Below, one piece after another: positions 25,132-34,704 of a stretch of DNA of 64,000 nt. The number at the start of each line of letters is the position of its first letter. The stretch's first letter is position 1. The position numbers were made by a program, and so were the translations under genes. The notes beneath the pieces were generated by a model. The model saw nothing but the letters and a program-made list of their open reading frames with translations. It searched no databases and was not told where the DNA came from. The stretch is from positions 3,736,001-3,800,000 of the forward strand of contig NZ_AP023257.1 of assembly GCF_016756595.1 (NCBI RefSeq). Reading direction: 5' to 3'. Source of the DNA: Mesorhizobium sp. L-2-11 (GTDB taxonomy: Bacteria > Pseudomonadota > Alphaproteobacteria > Rhizobiales > Rhizobiaceae).

Positions 25132-26025
25132 ATGGATCGCCTCGAGGCAATGCGTCTTTTCGTGCGGGTCATCGACCGTCGCAGCTTCACGGCCGCGGCG
25201 GCCGATCTTGGCATCCCACGTTCGACGGCCACCGAAGCGATCAGGCGGCTCGAGCGCCATCTCGGCAGCCGGCTGTTGGAACGCACCACCCGGCATGTGG
25301 CGCCCACGCCGGATGGCGAAGCCTATTACCGGCGGTGCCTGTCGATCCTCGCCGATATCGACGAAGCGGAGGGCGCCTTGCGGGGCGGTGAACCCTCGGG
25401 GGTGCTCCGCATCGATGCGCACGGCGCATTGACGCGGGCCTTCCTGCTGCCGCGCCTGCCGGGCTTCCTGGAAGCATACCCACAGATCAGGTTGCAGATC
25501 GGCCAGGGCGACAGGCTGGTCGATCTGGTGCGCGAGGGGGTGGATTGCGTCATCCGGGCGGGCGAACCGGATGACAGCGGCCTGATCATGCGTAGGCTCC
25601 CCGATATCCCGGAGCAGACCTGCGCTAGCCCCCAGTATATCGAGCATCACGGGATGCCCGCTTCGGTCGATGATCTCGACCGACACCAGATGATCGGCTT
25701 CGTGTCGTCGCGCACGGGCCGTGTGATGCCGATGGAGTTCCAGACCGCCGAGGGAATCAGGGAGGTGATACTTCCCTGCCGCGTGACTGCCAACGAGGCG
25801 GAGACGGCGCATCATCTCGCACGGATGGGCTACGGGCTGATTCAGGCGCCGCGCTATCGCTTCCGGGAGGATCTGGCGCGAGGCGCACTTGTCGAGGTCC
25901 TGCCGGCCCAGCGCCCGCCACCACTGCCGCTCGCTGCCTATTATCCGCAGAACCGTCAGCTATCGCCACGTGTGCGGGTTTTCCTCGACTGGGTGGCGGC
26001 GGTTTTCGATGCGACAGATTTGTAG
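25132..26025 (+). CDS. LysR-family transcriptional regulator
   Basis: A 297-residue regulator. Residues 1-60 are the LysR helix-turn-helix: MDRLEAMRLFVRVIDRRSFT, PRSTATEAIRRLERHLGSRL. The rest is a periplasmic-binding-protein-like effector domain (LPRLPGFLEAYPQIRLQIGQ; VDCVIRAGEPDDSGLIMRRL). The last stretch FLDWVAAVF is the usual LysR ending. It diverges from the SDR gene across 96 bases, so it likely controls that operon and itself. Confidence 0.9.
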   Translation: MDRLEAMRLFVRVIDRRSFTAAAADLGIPRSTATEAIRRLERHLGSRLLERTTRHVAPTPDGEAYYRRCLSILADIDEAEGALRGGEPSGVLRIDAHGALTRAFLLPRLPGFLEAYPQIRLQIGQGDRLVDLVREGVDCVIRAGEPDDSGLIMRRLPDIPEQTCASPQYIEHHGMPASVDDLDRHQMIGFVSSRTGRVMPMEFQTAEGIREVILPCRVTANEAETAHHLARMGYGLIQAPRYRFREDLARGALVEVLPAQRPPPLPLAAYYPQNRQLSPRVRVFLDWVAAVFDATDL

Positions 26026-26309
26026 TACTTGCCACGCCTGCCGGAGATGTAGCTTTCCCGCGCCGCTGTTGGCCATTGCCTCACGGCGGGCCAATCGGGG
26101 CTTACTTTCTATCACTCGCACGACACCGCCAGCGGGTGCTCGGTTCTACGACGTACGTTGATCCCGCCAATCCCCAGAACGAGATTGCGGCAGTCCACGA
26201 CTATGTTATCCAGATTCGGGAATGGCTGATGCGGCGGTGCCTCACTTTTCCGTCGGCGTCGGCGGACGGCGGGCACCTCCAAAAGCCTCTGCGCAAAGCG
26301 AAAACATAG
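26026..26309. other. Intergenic region
   Basis: No gene is supported in these 284 bases. One open frame on the plus strand ends at the base before the next ATG, but its composition and sequence look random. Confidence 0.4.
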
Positions 26310-26747
26310 ATGGATGACTTTGCCGCTTACGGCGGCCTGTTTGCTGTTGCCTTCGCTGCGGCGACCATCCTCCCGGCGCAGTCGGAGACCGCCCTTGCCG
26401 GGCTTCTCGCCATGGATTCCTTCTCGCCCGCAATGCTGGTTGTTGTCGCCAGCACAGGGAACATCCTTGGTTCGGCAGTGAACTGGGGTCTTGGTCGAGG
26501 GATCGAACGCTTCCGGGACAAGCCCTGGTTTCCGCTGCGCCCCGCGAGGCTCAACCGCGCCACGAACTGGTATCACCGCTATGGAAGATGGTCGCTCTTG
26601 TTAAGCTGGATGCCGATCGTCGGCGACCCACTGACCGTGGTCGCTGGGGTTTTGCGCGAGCCGCTATGGAGCTTTGTCGCTATCGTCGCCCTGGCGAAGG
26701 TTTCGCGCTATCTGCTTGTCGCCGGAGCAGTGCTGGGCCTAATGTAA
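26310..26747 (+). CDS. YqaA-like small membrane protein (DedA/VTT-related)
   Basis: A 145-residue membrane protein with about four hydrophobic segments. The pattern FAAATILPAQSETALAGLLA, then TGNILGSAVNWGLGRGIERF, and RWSLLLSWMPIVGDPLTVVA, resembles YqaA proteins, a short branch of the DedA/SNARE-associated (VTT) superfamily, with the conserved Gly-Asp-Pro in a re-entrant loop. Function is unclear; relatives influence lipid flipping and membrane potential. No good ribosome site precedes the ATG, which makes the start uncertain. Confidence 0.82.
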   Translation: MDDFAAYGGLFAVAFAAATILPAQSETALAGLLAMDSFSPAMLVVVASTGNILGSAVNWGLGRGIERFRDKPWFPLRPARLNRATNWYHRYGRWSLLLSWMPIVGDPLTVVAGVLREPLWSFVAIVALAKVSRYLLVAGAVLGLM

Positions 26748-26786
26748 GACCGAATCGCGGACATTGATTTGGTTCACCAGCGCATA

Positions 26787-27239
26787 CTATTGCACGAGTG
26801 CACCTTCCAGATAGCCGATGATGGCGGCGCGCTGGGCGGCATTGGGAACGCCAACGGTCATCGACGTGCCCGGAACCCTCTGGCGCGGAGCAGCGAGGAA
26901 GGCATCAAGCGTACCGCCGTCCCAGACGATATCAGACTCGCGCAACGCGGCCGAATAGCGGGCGCCCTCGACGCTGCCGGCCGCGCGGCCGATGATGCCC
27001 GACAGATGCGGGCCGGCCCTGGTCTGGCCGGGCTCCAGGCTGTGGCAGGCCGCGCAGCGCTGCCGGAACAGCCGCTCGCCGTCGGCCTGCTGCGCGGAAG
27101 CGGCGTCCGGCAACAGCAGGCCGGCGGCCCAGAGCGCAGCCAGGAACGCACGCGCTCGCGTGATCGACGTAGCCGGGGATGCGGTCGCAACTCCAACGGA
27201 AACAAATTGGTTGCGTGTCGTGGCTTGTGAATGGCTCAT
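26787..27239 (-). CDS. Periplasmic class I cytochrome c
   Basis: A 150-residue protein. The N-terminal part (residues about 28-50, FLAALWAAGLLLPDAASAQ) is an export signal, preceded by a basic lead. The single heme motif is CAACH in FRQRCAACHSLEPGQTRAGP, with GPHLSGIIGR after it and the likely Met ligand in GTSMTVGVPN. This is the common c2/cytochrome c556-like class I pattern. A GAGGT site precedes the start. It is transcribed after the two-component system on the minus strand, though 207 bases separate it from the kinase. It may carry electrons for the divergent molybdenum hydroxylase/sox enzymes, by position only. Confidence 0.85.
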   Translation of the reverse strand: MSHSQATTRNQFVSVGVATASPATSITRARAFLAALWAAGLLLPDAASAQQADGERLFRQRCAACHSLEPGQTRAGPHLSGIIGRAAGSVEGARYSAALRESDIVWDGGTLDAFLAAPRQRVPGTSMTVGVPNAAQRAAIIGYLEGALVQ

Positions 27240-27446
27240 CGGATGACCTCTGCGGAACGTTGAAGGGAGGGGCTTTGCTGGTGGCCGGAAGCTTCCGGCA
27301 GGACCAGCCGCTCAACAGCGAGGGCGGCGGCTGGTTCGGGGAGGCGCCGGGGAGGATATACGGGTGACGACTTTCCCTTCGTTTCGACGACATCGATCGA
27401 CCACGCCGCGACAGCGCGGGAGTTCCGATCGCGGGATGGGTTTCGG

Positions 27447-28924
27447 TCAAGCCGGCAAGGATCGCAGTCCGGTCGGAGGGCTCGTCTCGGGCACAGGCGC
27501 CGGGGCAAGCTGCCTGGCCATGTCGATCAGCGGCAGCCTGATGACCGCGCGAAGGCCGTTGCTGCGGTTTTCCAGCACGATGTCGCCGCCGTGGTGGCGG
27601 GCGATGGCGCGGGCAATGGACAGGCCGAGCCCGACGCCGCCGGTCTCCCGGTTGCGTGACTGCTCCAGGCGGAAGAAGGGCGCGAATACCTGTTCCATTT
27701 CGCCTGGCGGAATGCCTGGCCCGGCGTCCTCGACCACAATGTCCAGACTGTCGGTACGCCTGACCAGGCTTACCTTGGCCTGCTCGCCGTAGCGGATGGC
27801 ATTTTCGACGAGGTTGCGGATCGCCCGGCGCAGCGAGTCCGGCCGGCAGCGGTACAGCACCTTGGGCCCGTCGCTGACGGTGACGTTTTGGCCCAGCTCC
27901 TCGAGGTCGTCGCAGAGGCTGCCGACCAGCGCCGAAAGATCGACGGTTCGCGTCTCCTCCACCGCGGCGTCCTCGCGCGCGAAGGCGAGCGCCGCCTCCG
28001 TCATCGTCTGGATTTCCTCGATGGTCTTCAGCATCTTCTCCTGGAGATCGTGATCCTGGACGAACTCGGCGCGCAGCCGGAGCGAGGTCAACGGCGTGCG
28101 CAGGTCATGGCTGATCGCCGCCAGCATGCGCGTGCGGTCCTCGACGAAGCGCTGCAGGCGCTCCTGCATGCGGTTGAACGCCTCGGCGGTCTGGCGGATG
28201 TCGTCCGGCCCGGATTCCGGCAGCCGCGGCACGGCCTCGCCGCGGCCGAACAGTTCGGCGGCATGGGCGAGCCGTCGCAGCGGACGCGCGATTGCCTGCG
28301 CCCCGAAAATCGCTATGGCGGACAGGATGAGTGCGGTGAGCGCCAGCGATATCGCCGATTGCGTCGTCCAGAAGGCGCTCGGCATCACCTTGGCGTAGGC
28401 GGCGTTCAGCCAGGTGCTGTCATCGAGGCGGACGGAAAGCCCCATGCCGTTTGGGGCGCCGTCCAGATAAAGGAACTTGGCAGGTCGCGTGAACGGGCTG
28501 CCATTGCCGGACAGGTTCAGCATGCGCGGCGGCACCGAAGGATCGGCGGCAGCGACCGCGTTCGAGGCCTGCCCATTCATGTAGGCTGCATATTTGGCGG
28601 CAACCCCTGGCAGCGGCTTGGCGAGTTGCGTCAACGCCTCCTGTTGCCAGGCGAGGGGATTGCTCGGCCCGTCGTGCGAGGTCCAGAAGCGCGTATAGGC
28701 CGTGCCGCTGACGGTGAGGATGTCGGGCCGAAGCGAGGGCGGCGTCGTGTCCAGCAAAATGGCAAGCGAGGACGTGCGGCTGACGAACTCGCCCTTGGCC
28801 GCCGCCTGCAGGGCTTGCCCGCGCTCGTCCCACGAGATCAGGAAGGTGATCGCCTGCGACAGGCCGAGCGCAAGCAGCACCAGAATGAGGAAGCGGGCCG
28901 CCAGGCTGCGTCTCCACAACAGCA

Positions 28925-28928
<4 letters not shown>
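27447..28928 (-). CDS. Sensor histidine kinase, EnvZ-type
   Basis: A 493-residue kinase. A membrane segment at residues about 11-31, a periplasmic sensor of about 165 residues with NTF/PAS-like character (TSSLAILLDTTPPSLRPDIL), and a second membrane segment near 200-222 are followed by HAMP (RPLRRLAHAAELFGRGEAVP). The H-box is AAISHDLRTPLTSLRLRAEF, N-box NLVENAIRYG, G-boxes EDAGPGIPPGE and GVGLGLSIARAI. The ATG overlaps the upstream regulator stop by the ATGA arrangement, so the pair is translationally coupled. It diverges from the iorAB-fcc-sox genes. Confidence 0.9.
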
Positions 28929-29644
<716 letters not shown>

Positions 29645-29956
29645 GCAATGCTCCAAGGTCGCCGCTGAATAGTCGGTCAGTATCGACGATATCTAGTTTG
29701 CGTCTACACGGATGATCACCTTCCGCGCCATGGCGGCAATCTCGCCCGACATCAACAAAGCGTGAGAAGTGTAACAAAATGTATCAGAGCGCAGAGCCCG
29801 CGACAACTTGCGATGAACTGCCGGTGTTCGGGACAAGGTTCTGCGACAGCTCCCGCCTAACTTGGCCTCGTCGCTAGCCGGGACGTCCGGTCTTCGTCGC
29901 CAGGGGCGGCATCCAGACCCCGGTCCTCGCCAGCCTTTGATCGAAAGGATTGCACA
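29645..29956. promoter_or_regulatory. Divergent control region for the regulator and iorAB-sox operons
   Basis: These 312 bases hold no gene. They carry an AT-rich segment (29758-29790) in otherwise GC-rich DNA, including a candidate response-regulator direct repeat, and the weak GAAAGGA ribosome site of iorA at the right end. Confidence 0.5.
29770..29785 (+). promoter_or_regulatory. OmpR-type direct repeat
   Basis: TGTAAC (29770-29775) and TGTATC (29780-29785) are spaced exactly 10 bp apart with AAAA between, a typical OmpR-family dimer site. It lies between the divergent response regulator and the iorAB-fcc-sox run. Confidence 0.4.
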
Positions 29957-30427
29957 ATGGCCAGATTGATTATCAACGGCACGCCACGTGACATCGAGGT
30001 CGATCCGGACACGCCGCTGCTGTGGGTGATCCGCGAGCAGATCGGGCTTACCGGAACGAAGTATGGTTGCGGCGTTGCCGCCTGCGGCGCCTGCACCATC
30101 CATATAGATGGCGTCGCCACGCGCTCCTGCGTGCTTCCGGTGAGCGCGGTCGAGCCCGACCAGCAAATCACCACCATAGAAGGGCTTTCGCCGGACAGCT
30201 CGCATCCGGTCCAGCAGGCCTGGCTGGCGCTCGATGTGCCGCAATGCGGCTACTGCCAGGCCGGCATGATCATGGCTGCGGCGGGTCTGCTCATGCAGAA
30301 CCCGAACCCGGCGGACGAGGACATCAACGCGGAGATCACCAACATCTGCCGCTGCGGCACCTACAACCGGGTGCGCGCTGCGATCAAGCTGGCCGCCAAA
30401 GCCGGCGAAGCCACGCAACGCGGTTGA
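29957..30427 (+). CDS. iorA: Two [2Fe-2S]-cluster subunit of a xanthine-oxidase-family hydroxylase
   Basis: A 156-residue small subunit of the isoquinoline 1-oxidoreductase/aldehyde oxidoreductase type. The plant-ferredoxin-like first cluster uses Cys38, Cys43, Cys46 and Cys58 ([14 protein letters not shown]...SCVLP). The second, deeper cluster uses Cys97, Cys100, Cys131 and Cys133 ([11 protein letters not shown] and TNICRCGTY). All eight are present. It passes electrons from the molybdenum site in the large subunit to an outside acceptor, often a cytochrome c. The next gene, encoding that large subunit, follows after 11 bases. The symbol reflects family resemblance, not proven substrate. Confidence 0.88.
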   Translation: MARLIINGTPRDIEVDPDTPLLWVIREQIGLTGTKYGCGVAACGACTIHIDGVATRSCVLPVSAVEPDQQITTIEGLSPDSSHPVQQAWLALDVPQCGYCQAGMIMAAAGLLMQNPNPADEDINAEITNICRCGTYNRVRAAIKLAAKAGEATQRG

Positions 30428-30438
30428 GGAGAACTGTC

Positions 30439-32613
30439 ATGAACGCCACAATTTCCCTCTCGCGCCGCAGCTTCATCATCGGCGTAGCCTCCACGGCCGG
30501 CGGCTTGTCCCTCGGATTCAACGTGCCGTTCATCAAGCCGGCACTGGCCGAGGGCGGCGAGGCGGCGCCGGAGATCAATGCCTGGGTGGTGATCAGGCCC
30601 GACGATACGGTGGTCATCCGCATCGCCCGCTCCGAGATGGGGCAGGGGACGTTGACCGGCCTGGCGCAACTCGTCGCCGAGGAGCTGAACTGCGACTGGT
30701 CCAAGGTCACCACCGAATATCCGTCGCCGGCCCAGAACCTGACGCGTGATCGCGTGTGGGGCAATTTCTCGACCGGCGGCAGCCGCGGCATCCGCGAGTC
30801 GCACGAATATGTGCGCATTGGTGGCGCCGTTGCGCGCGAGATGCTGATTGCCGCAGCGGCCGCCGAATGGGGCGTGCCGGCCAGCGAATGCACCGCAAGG
30901 ACGGGCGTGGTCACGCATGCAGCATCAGATCGCGCCACCTTTTACGGACAGCTGGCTGCCGCCGCCGCGAAAATGACGCCGCCCACCAACGTCACCCTGA
31001 AGGACCCGAAGGATTGGACCATAGCCGGCAGGCCGCTGCCGCGGCTCGACACGGCCGACAAGCTCAACGGCAGCCAGGTCTACGGCGCCGATCTCAAGCT
31101 GCCGAACATGCTCAACGCGACGATCCGGGCCTGCCCGTATTTCGGCGGCAAGGTGGAGAGTTTTGATGCGGCGGCGGTCGCCGGCATGCCGGGCGTGCGC
31201 ACTGTCGTTCAGGTCGACGAAACCGCCGTTGCGGTTGTCGCCGACACCTGGTGGCGGGCGAAGACGGCTCTCGATGCCTTGCCGATCGTCTGGGACGAAG
31301 GCCCCAACAGGCAGGTCACCAGCGCCTCGATCGCGGCGATGCTGGAAGAGGGGCTCGCCGCAAACGACGCTTTCGTCGGCGCCAGGCAAGGTGACGCCGA
31401 TGCCGTGCTGTCCGCAGCCGCCCGGACGGTCACGGCGACCTATGCCTTCCCCTACCAGAACCACGCGACCATGGAGCCGATGAACGCGACGGCGCTCTAC
31501 ACGCCGGAGCGCTGCGAGGTATGGGTGCCCACCCAGAATGGCGAGGCGAGCCTTGCTGCAGCGGCCGAGGCCGCCGGCCTGCCGGTGCAGCAATGCGAGG
31601 TGCACAAGATCCATCTTGGCGGCGGCTTCGGCCGGCGCGGCAATTTCCAGGACTATGTGCGCCAGGCGGTGAGCATTGCCAAGCAGGTGCCGGGAACGCC
31701 TGTAAAGCTCATGTGGTCGCGCGAGGAAGACATGCTGCACGGCGCATACCACCCGACCACCCGATGCCGGCTGACCGGCGCGCTCGACGCGGACGGCAAT
31801 TTGACAGCTCTGCACATGCGCATATCCGGCCAGTCGATCCTTGCCGCGGTGCGGCCGCAAGGCATGCAGAACGGTATGGACCCGGTGGTCTTCCAAGGCC
31901 TCGTCCTCAGCGGCACGGAAGGCACGCTTGGATATACGGTGGACAATCTGCTTGTCGACCATGCCATGCGCAACCCGCCGATCCCGCCGGGCTTCTGGCG
32001 CGGCGTCAACCTCAACCAGAACGCGCTCTACGTCGAGTGTTTCATGGACGAACTCGCCCATGCGGCCGGCGTCGACCCGCTCGCCTTCCGCCGCAAGCTG
32101 ATGGCCAAACATCCAAAACATCTCGCCGTGCTGGAGGCGGTCGCCGAACGGATCGGCTGGGACACCCCGCCCGCGGCCGGCGTTCACCGCGGCCTGGCGC
32201 AGATCATGGGCTTCGGCAGTTATGTGGCGGCGGCGGCTGAGGTTTCGGTCACCGATGGGCAGCTCAGGATCCATCGCATCGTGGCGGCCACCGATCCGGG
32301 TCATGTCGTCAACCCCGCACAGGTGGAGCGGCAGGTCGAGGGCTCCTTCGTCTATGGCCTTTCCGCCTGTATCTACGGCGAATGCACCGTCAATGGCGGC
32401 CGCATGGAGCAGGAAAACTTCGACAGCTACGAGGTCCTGCGCATGGCCGAAATGCCTGAGGTGGAGACGATCATCATTCCGTCCGGCGGTTTTTGGGGTG
32501 GGGTCGGCGAGCCGACCATCGCGGTCGCAGCACCAGCTGTCCTCAATGCGATCTTCGCCGCCACCGGAAAACGCATCCGCACACTGCCGCTGAAGAACCA
32601 TGACCTCGCATGA
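30439..32613 (+). CDS. iorB: Molybdenum cofactor-binding hydroxylase large subunit (IorB type)
   Basis: A 724-residue periplasm-directed enzyme. A Tat signal is present (SRRSFIIGVASTAGGLSLG, ending ALAEGG). The Moco-binding segments are visible: EMGQGTLTGLAQLVAEELNC, HLGGGFGRRGNFQDYVRQAV, and the active-site Glu in FWGGVGEPTIAVAAPAVL. These belong to the xanthine-oxidase family aldehyde/isoquinoline branch, which hydroxylates aldehydes, N-heterocycles or nicotinate-like rings using water. There is no FAD subunit gene, as in IorAB-type enzymes that donate to cytochrome. Its stop overlaps the following cytochrome c gene by 14 bases, an unusual link to the sulfur genes. The substrate is unknown. 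Confidence 0.88.
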   Translation: MNATISLSRRSFIIGVASTAGGLSLGFNVPFIKPALAEGGEAAPEINAWVVIRPDDTVVIRIARSEMGQGTLTGLAQLVAEELNCDWSKVTTEYPSPAQNLTRDRVWGNFSTGGSRGIRESHEYVRIGGAVAREMLIAAAAAEWGVPASECTARTGVVTHAASDRATFYGQLAAAAAKMTPPTNVTLKDPKDWTIAGRPLPRLDTADKLNGSQVYGADLKLPNMLNATIRACPYFGGKVESFDAAAVAGMPGVRTVVQVDETAVAVVADTWWRAKTALDALPIVWDEGPNRQVTSASIAAMLEEGLAANDAFVGARQGDADAVLSAAARTVTATYAFPYQNHATMEPMNATALYTPERCEVWVPTQNGEASLAAAAEAAGLPVQQCEVHKIHLGGGFGRRGNFQDYVRQAVSIAKQVPGTPVKLMWSREEDMLHGAYHPTTRCRLTGALDADGNLTALHMRISGQSILAAVRPQGMQNGMDPVVFQGLVLSGTEGTLGYTVDNLLVDHAMRNPPIPPGFWRGVNLNQNALYVECFMDELAHAAGVDPLAFRRKLMAKHPKHLAVLEAVAERIGWDTPPAAGVHRGLAQIMGFGSYVAAAAEVSVTDGQLRIHRIVAATDPGHVVNPAQVERQVEGSFVYGLSACIYGECTVNGGRMEQENFDSYEVLRMAEMPEVETIIIPSGGFWGGVGEPTIAVAAPAVLNAIFAATGKRIRTLPLKNHDLA

Positions 32614-32986
32614 TACGAATATGAGACGTGCGAAGCACAGGCGCGGCGGACGATCGCCCGCGCCTGTCCTGCTTGCGGCGCCTGTCCCGCTTGCGGCGAT
32701 TGTCCTGCTTGCGGCGCTTGTGGCCAGCGCACCGGCATGGGCCGACGCGGCGCCTGGTGCTGCGGCATGCAGCGGCTGTCACGGGCCGGCAGCGCTCAGC
32801 TCAGCCATCCCCTCGCTCGACGGCCATGCGGCAGACGAGATCGTCGCCCAGATGCACGCCTTCCGTTCCGGCGAGCGCAAGGCGACGGTCATGGACCGCA
32901 TTGCCAGGGGATTTTCCGAGGAGGAGACGCGCGCCATCGCCGAATGGCTCGCCAAGCCGGAGGCGGCACGCCATGCCCAGCCGTAG
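32600..32986 (+). CDS. fccA: FccA/SoxE-type cytochrome c subunit of sulfide dehydrogenase
   Basis: A 128-residue c-type cytochrome. A hydrophobic export signal (residues about 18-48, with a near-repeat of VLLAAPVPLAAIVLLAALV) leads to a single heme site CSGCHG at residues 57-62. The body, SSAIPSLDGHAADEIVAQMH then AFRSGERKATVMDRIARGFS, matches the cytochrome subunit of flavocytochrome c. It takes electrons from the flavoprotein FccB and hands them to the respiratory chain. The gene starts inside the end of iorB and overlaps fccB by 14 bases. It is closer to the single-heme SoxE form than to the diheme FccA. Confidence 0.82.
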   Translation: MTSHDTNMRRAKHRRGGRSPAPVLLAAPVPLAAIVLLAALVASAPAWADAAPGAAACSGCHGPAALSSAIPSLDGHAADEIVAQMHAFRSGERKATVMDRIARGFSEEETRAIAEWLAKPEAARHAQP

Positions 32987-34253
32987 AGCCCTGATCGGCG
33001 GCGTGGCGGCCAGCGTCGCCGCGGCCGTCCTTGCCGCGCCGGAGGTGCGCGCACAGACGCAGCCCGGCGTGATCGTCGTCGGCGGCGGCTTTGCCGGGGC
33101 AAGCTGCGCCCGCGCGCTGAAACGGATGGATCGCGACCTTGCCGTGACGCTGATCGAGCCGGAGGCCGCCTATCTGGCCTGCCCGTTCTCCAATGCCGTG
33201 ATTGCCGGGCTGCGCGGCATCGAGGCGCAGACTTTCAGCTATGACCAGTTTGGCAGCTATGACCGGTTCGGCGACATCGCGCTGATCCGCAAGCGGGCCG
33301 TCGGCGTCGATGCCGAGCGCCGGCGCGTTCGGCTGGATGATGGTACGGACATCGGCTACACCAGGCTGGTGCTGGCGCCCGGCGTCGACCTGCGCTTCGA
33401 CGCCTTGCCGGGCTACGACGAGGCGGCGTCGGCGATCATGCCGCATGCCTGGAAGGCTGGGGCGCAGACGCTGCTGCTGCGCGACCAGCTCGCGGCGATG
33501 CCGGACGGTGGTGTCGTCATCCTCTCCGTGCCGCCCAATCCGTTCCGCTGCCCGCCTGGGCCCTACGAGCGGGCAAGCCTGATCGCGCATTATCTCAAGA
33601 CCAGCAAGCCGCGCTCCAAGCTGATCATCCTCGACGCCAAGGACGCCTTTTCGAAGCAGCGGCTGTTCGAAGCGGCATGGCAAGAGCTCTATCCCGGCTT
33701 GATCGAATGGGTGCCGCTGTCGTCGGGGGGCAGGGTGACGGAAGTCGACCCGGCAACGAGGACGCTGGTGACCGAGTTCGGCAATCACCAGGCCGATGTC
33801 GCCAACGTGATCCCGCCGCAGCGTGCGGGCGCGATTGCGCAGTCGGCCGGTGTTGCCGATCAGACGGGCTGGTGCCCGATCGACCCGGTCACCTTCGAGT
33901 CCCGCCTGCAGCCGGCGATCCACGTCATCGGCGACGCGGCGATCGGCGGGGCGATGCCGAAATCCGCCTTCAGCGCCAACGCCCAGGCAAAAGCCTGCGC
34001 CGCGGCGGTCGCCGCGCTGGTCAGGGAGCGGCGGCCGGCGCAGCCGAAACTCATCAACACCTGCTACAGCCTGGTCGCGCCCGGCTATGGCATTTCGATC
34101 GCCGGCGTCTACCAGCCGCGTGACGGCTTGCTTGCCGAGGTGGAGGGTGCGGGCGGCACCAGCCCGCTCGAAGCGCCGCTTTCCGTCCGCGAACTGGAAG
34201 CGGCCTATGCGCAGGACTGGTTCCGGACGATCACCAGTGAAGTGTTCGGATGA
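32973..34253 (+). CDS. fccB: Flavocytochrome c sulfide dehydrogenase flavoprotein (FccB/SoxF)
   Basis: A 426-residue periplasmic FAD protein with a Tat signal (SRRALIGGVAASVAAAVLAA). The FAD-binding site is GVIVVGGGFAGASCARAL. The cysteine that covalently holds FAD in known enzymes appears in AYLACPFSNAVIAG, and both cysteines of the redox-active disulfide are present, in PFRCPPGPYERAS and DQTGWCPIDPVTF. All catalytic elements are therefore intact. It oxidises sulfide or a protein-bound sulfur to sulfur, passing electrons to the cytochrome encoded just before it. Its stop overlaps the soxX start (ATGA). Confidence 0.88.
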   Translation: MPSRRALIGGVAASVAAAVLAAPEVRAQTQPGVIVVGGGFAGASCARALKRMDRDLAVTLIEPEAAYLACPFSNAVIAGLRGIEAQTFSYDQFGSYDRFGDIALIRKRAVGVDAERRRVRLDDGTDIGYTRLVLAPGVDLRFDALPGYDEAASAIMPHAWKAGAQTLLLRDQLAAMPDGGVVILSVPPNPFRCPPGPYERASLIAHYLKTSKPRSKLIILDAKDAFSKQRLFEAAWQELYPGLIEWVPLSSGGRVTEVDPATRTLVTEFGNHQADVANVIPPQRAGAIAQSAGVADQTGWCPIDPVTFESRLQPAIHVIGDAAIGGAMPKSAFSANAQAKACAAAVAALVRERRPAQPKLINTCYSLVAPGYGISIAGVYQPRDGLLAEVEGAGGTSPLEAPLSVRELEAAYAQDWFRTITSEVFG

Positions 34254-34702
34254 TGCGGGCGGCTTTTCTGGCTCTTATGGGATTGCAGCTTGCCGCCTCG
34301 CCCGCTGCCGGCGAGGAGACGCGATCTTATGTCGTGACCGGCGATGCGATCATGCAGCCTCTGGTCGGCGGCAAGGGTGATCCGGCGCGCGGCGCCGCGC
34401 TGATCGCTGACCGGCAGCGCAGCCTCTGCACGCTCTGCCACAGCGGGCCGTTTCCCGACGCGCATTTGCACGGCACGCTGGCGCCCGACCTGACCGGCGT
34501 CGGGGCAAGACTTTCGGAAGGCCAGATCCGGCTGCGCGTGGTCGACATGAAGCGGCTCGTGCCGGACACGATCATGCCTTCCTACTATCGGGTCGCGGAT
34601 GAGCAAGGCCGGCGCGTCGCCACCGTCTGGCGCAGCAGGCCGATCCTGGGCGGCGCCGATATCGAGGATATCGTCGCCTATCTCACGACGCTGAAGGGGT
34701 GA
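34250..34702 (+). CDS. soxX: SoxX, monoheme cytochrome of the SoxAX complex
   Basis: A 150-residue periplasmic cytochrome with a signal peptide ending ASPAAG. The heme motif is CTLCHSG, followed by the typical THGTLAPDLTGVGARLSEGQ-like region (seen here as HLHGTLAPDLTGVGARL) and the methionine ligand in DTIMPSYYRV. With SoxA it forms the complex that attaches a sulfur compound to the carrier SoxYZ. The start overlaps the fccB stop, and its stop overlaps the soxY start region (GTGA); spacing and overlap show tight coupling. Confidence 0.9.
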   Translation: MMRAAFLALMGLQLAASPAAGEETRSYVVTGDAIMQPLVGGKGDPARGAALIADRQRSLCTLCHSGPFPDAHLHGTLAPDLTGVGARLSEGQIRLRVVDMKRLVPDTIMPSYYRVADEQGRRVATVWRSRPILGGADIEDIVAYLTTLKG

Positions 34703-34704
34703 TC

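Noticed and set aside
26076..26309. A 77-codon open frame before the YqaA-like gene
   Set aside because: No ribosome site, no family resemblance and a random composition.
30925..32601. A 558-codon open frame antisense to iorB
   Set aside because: It lacks any family motif and mirrors the codon structure of iorB.
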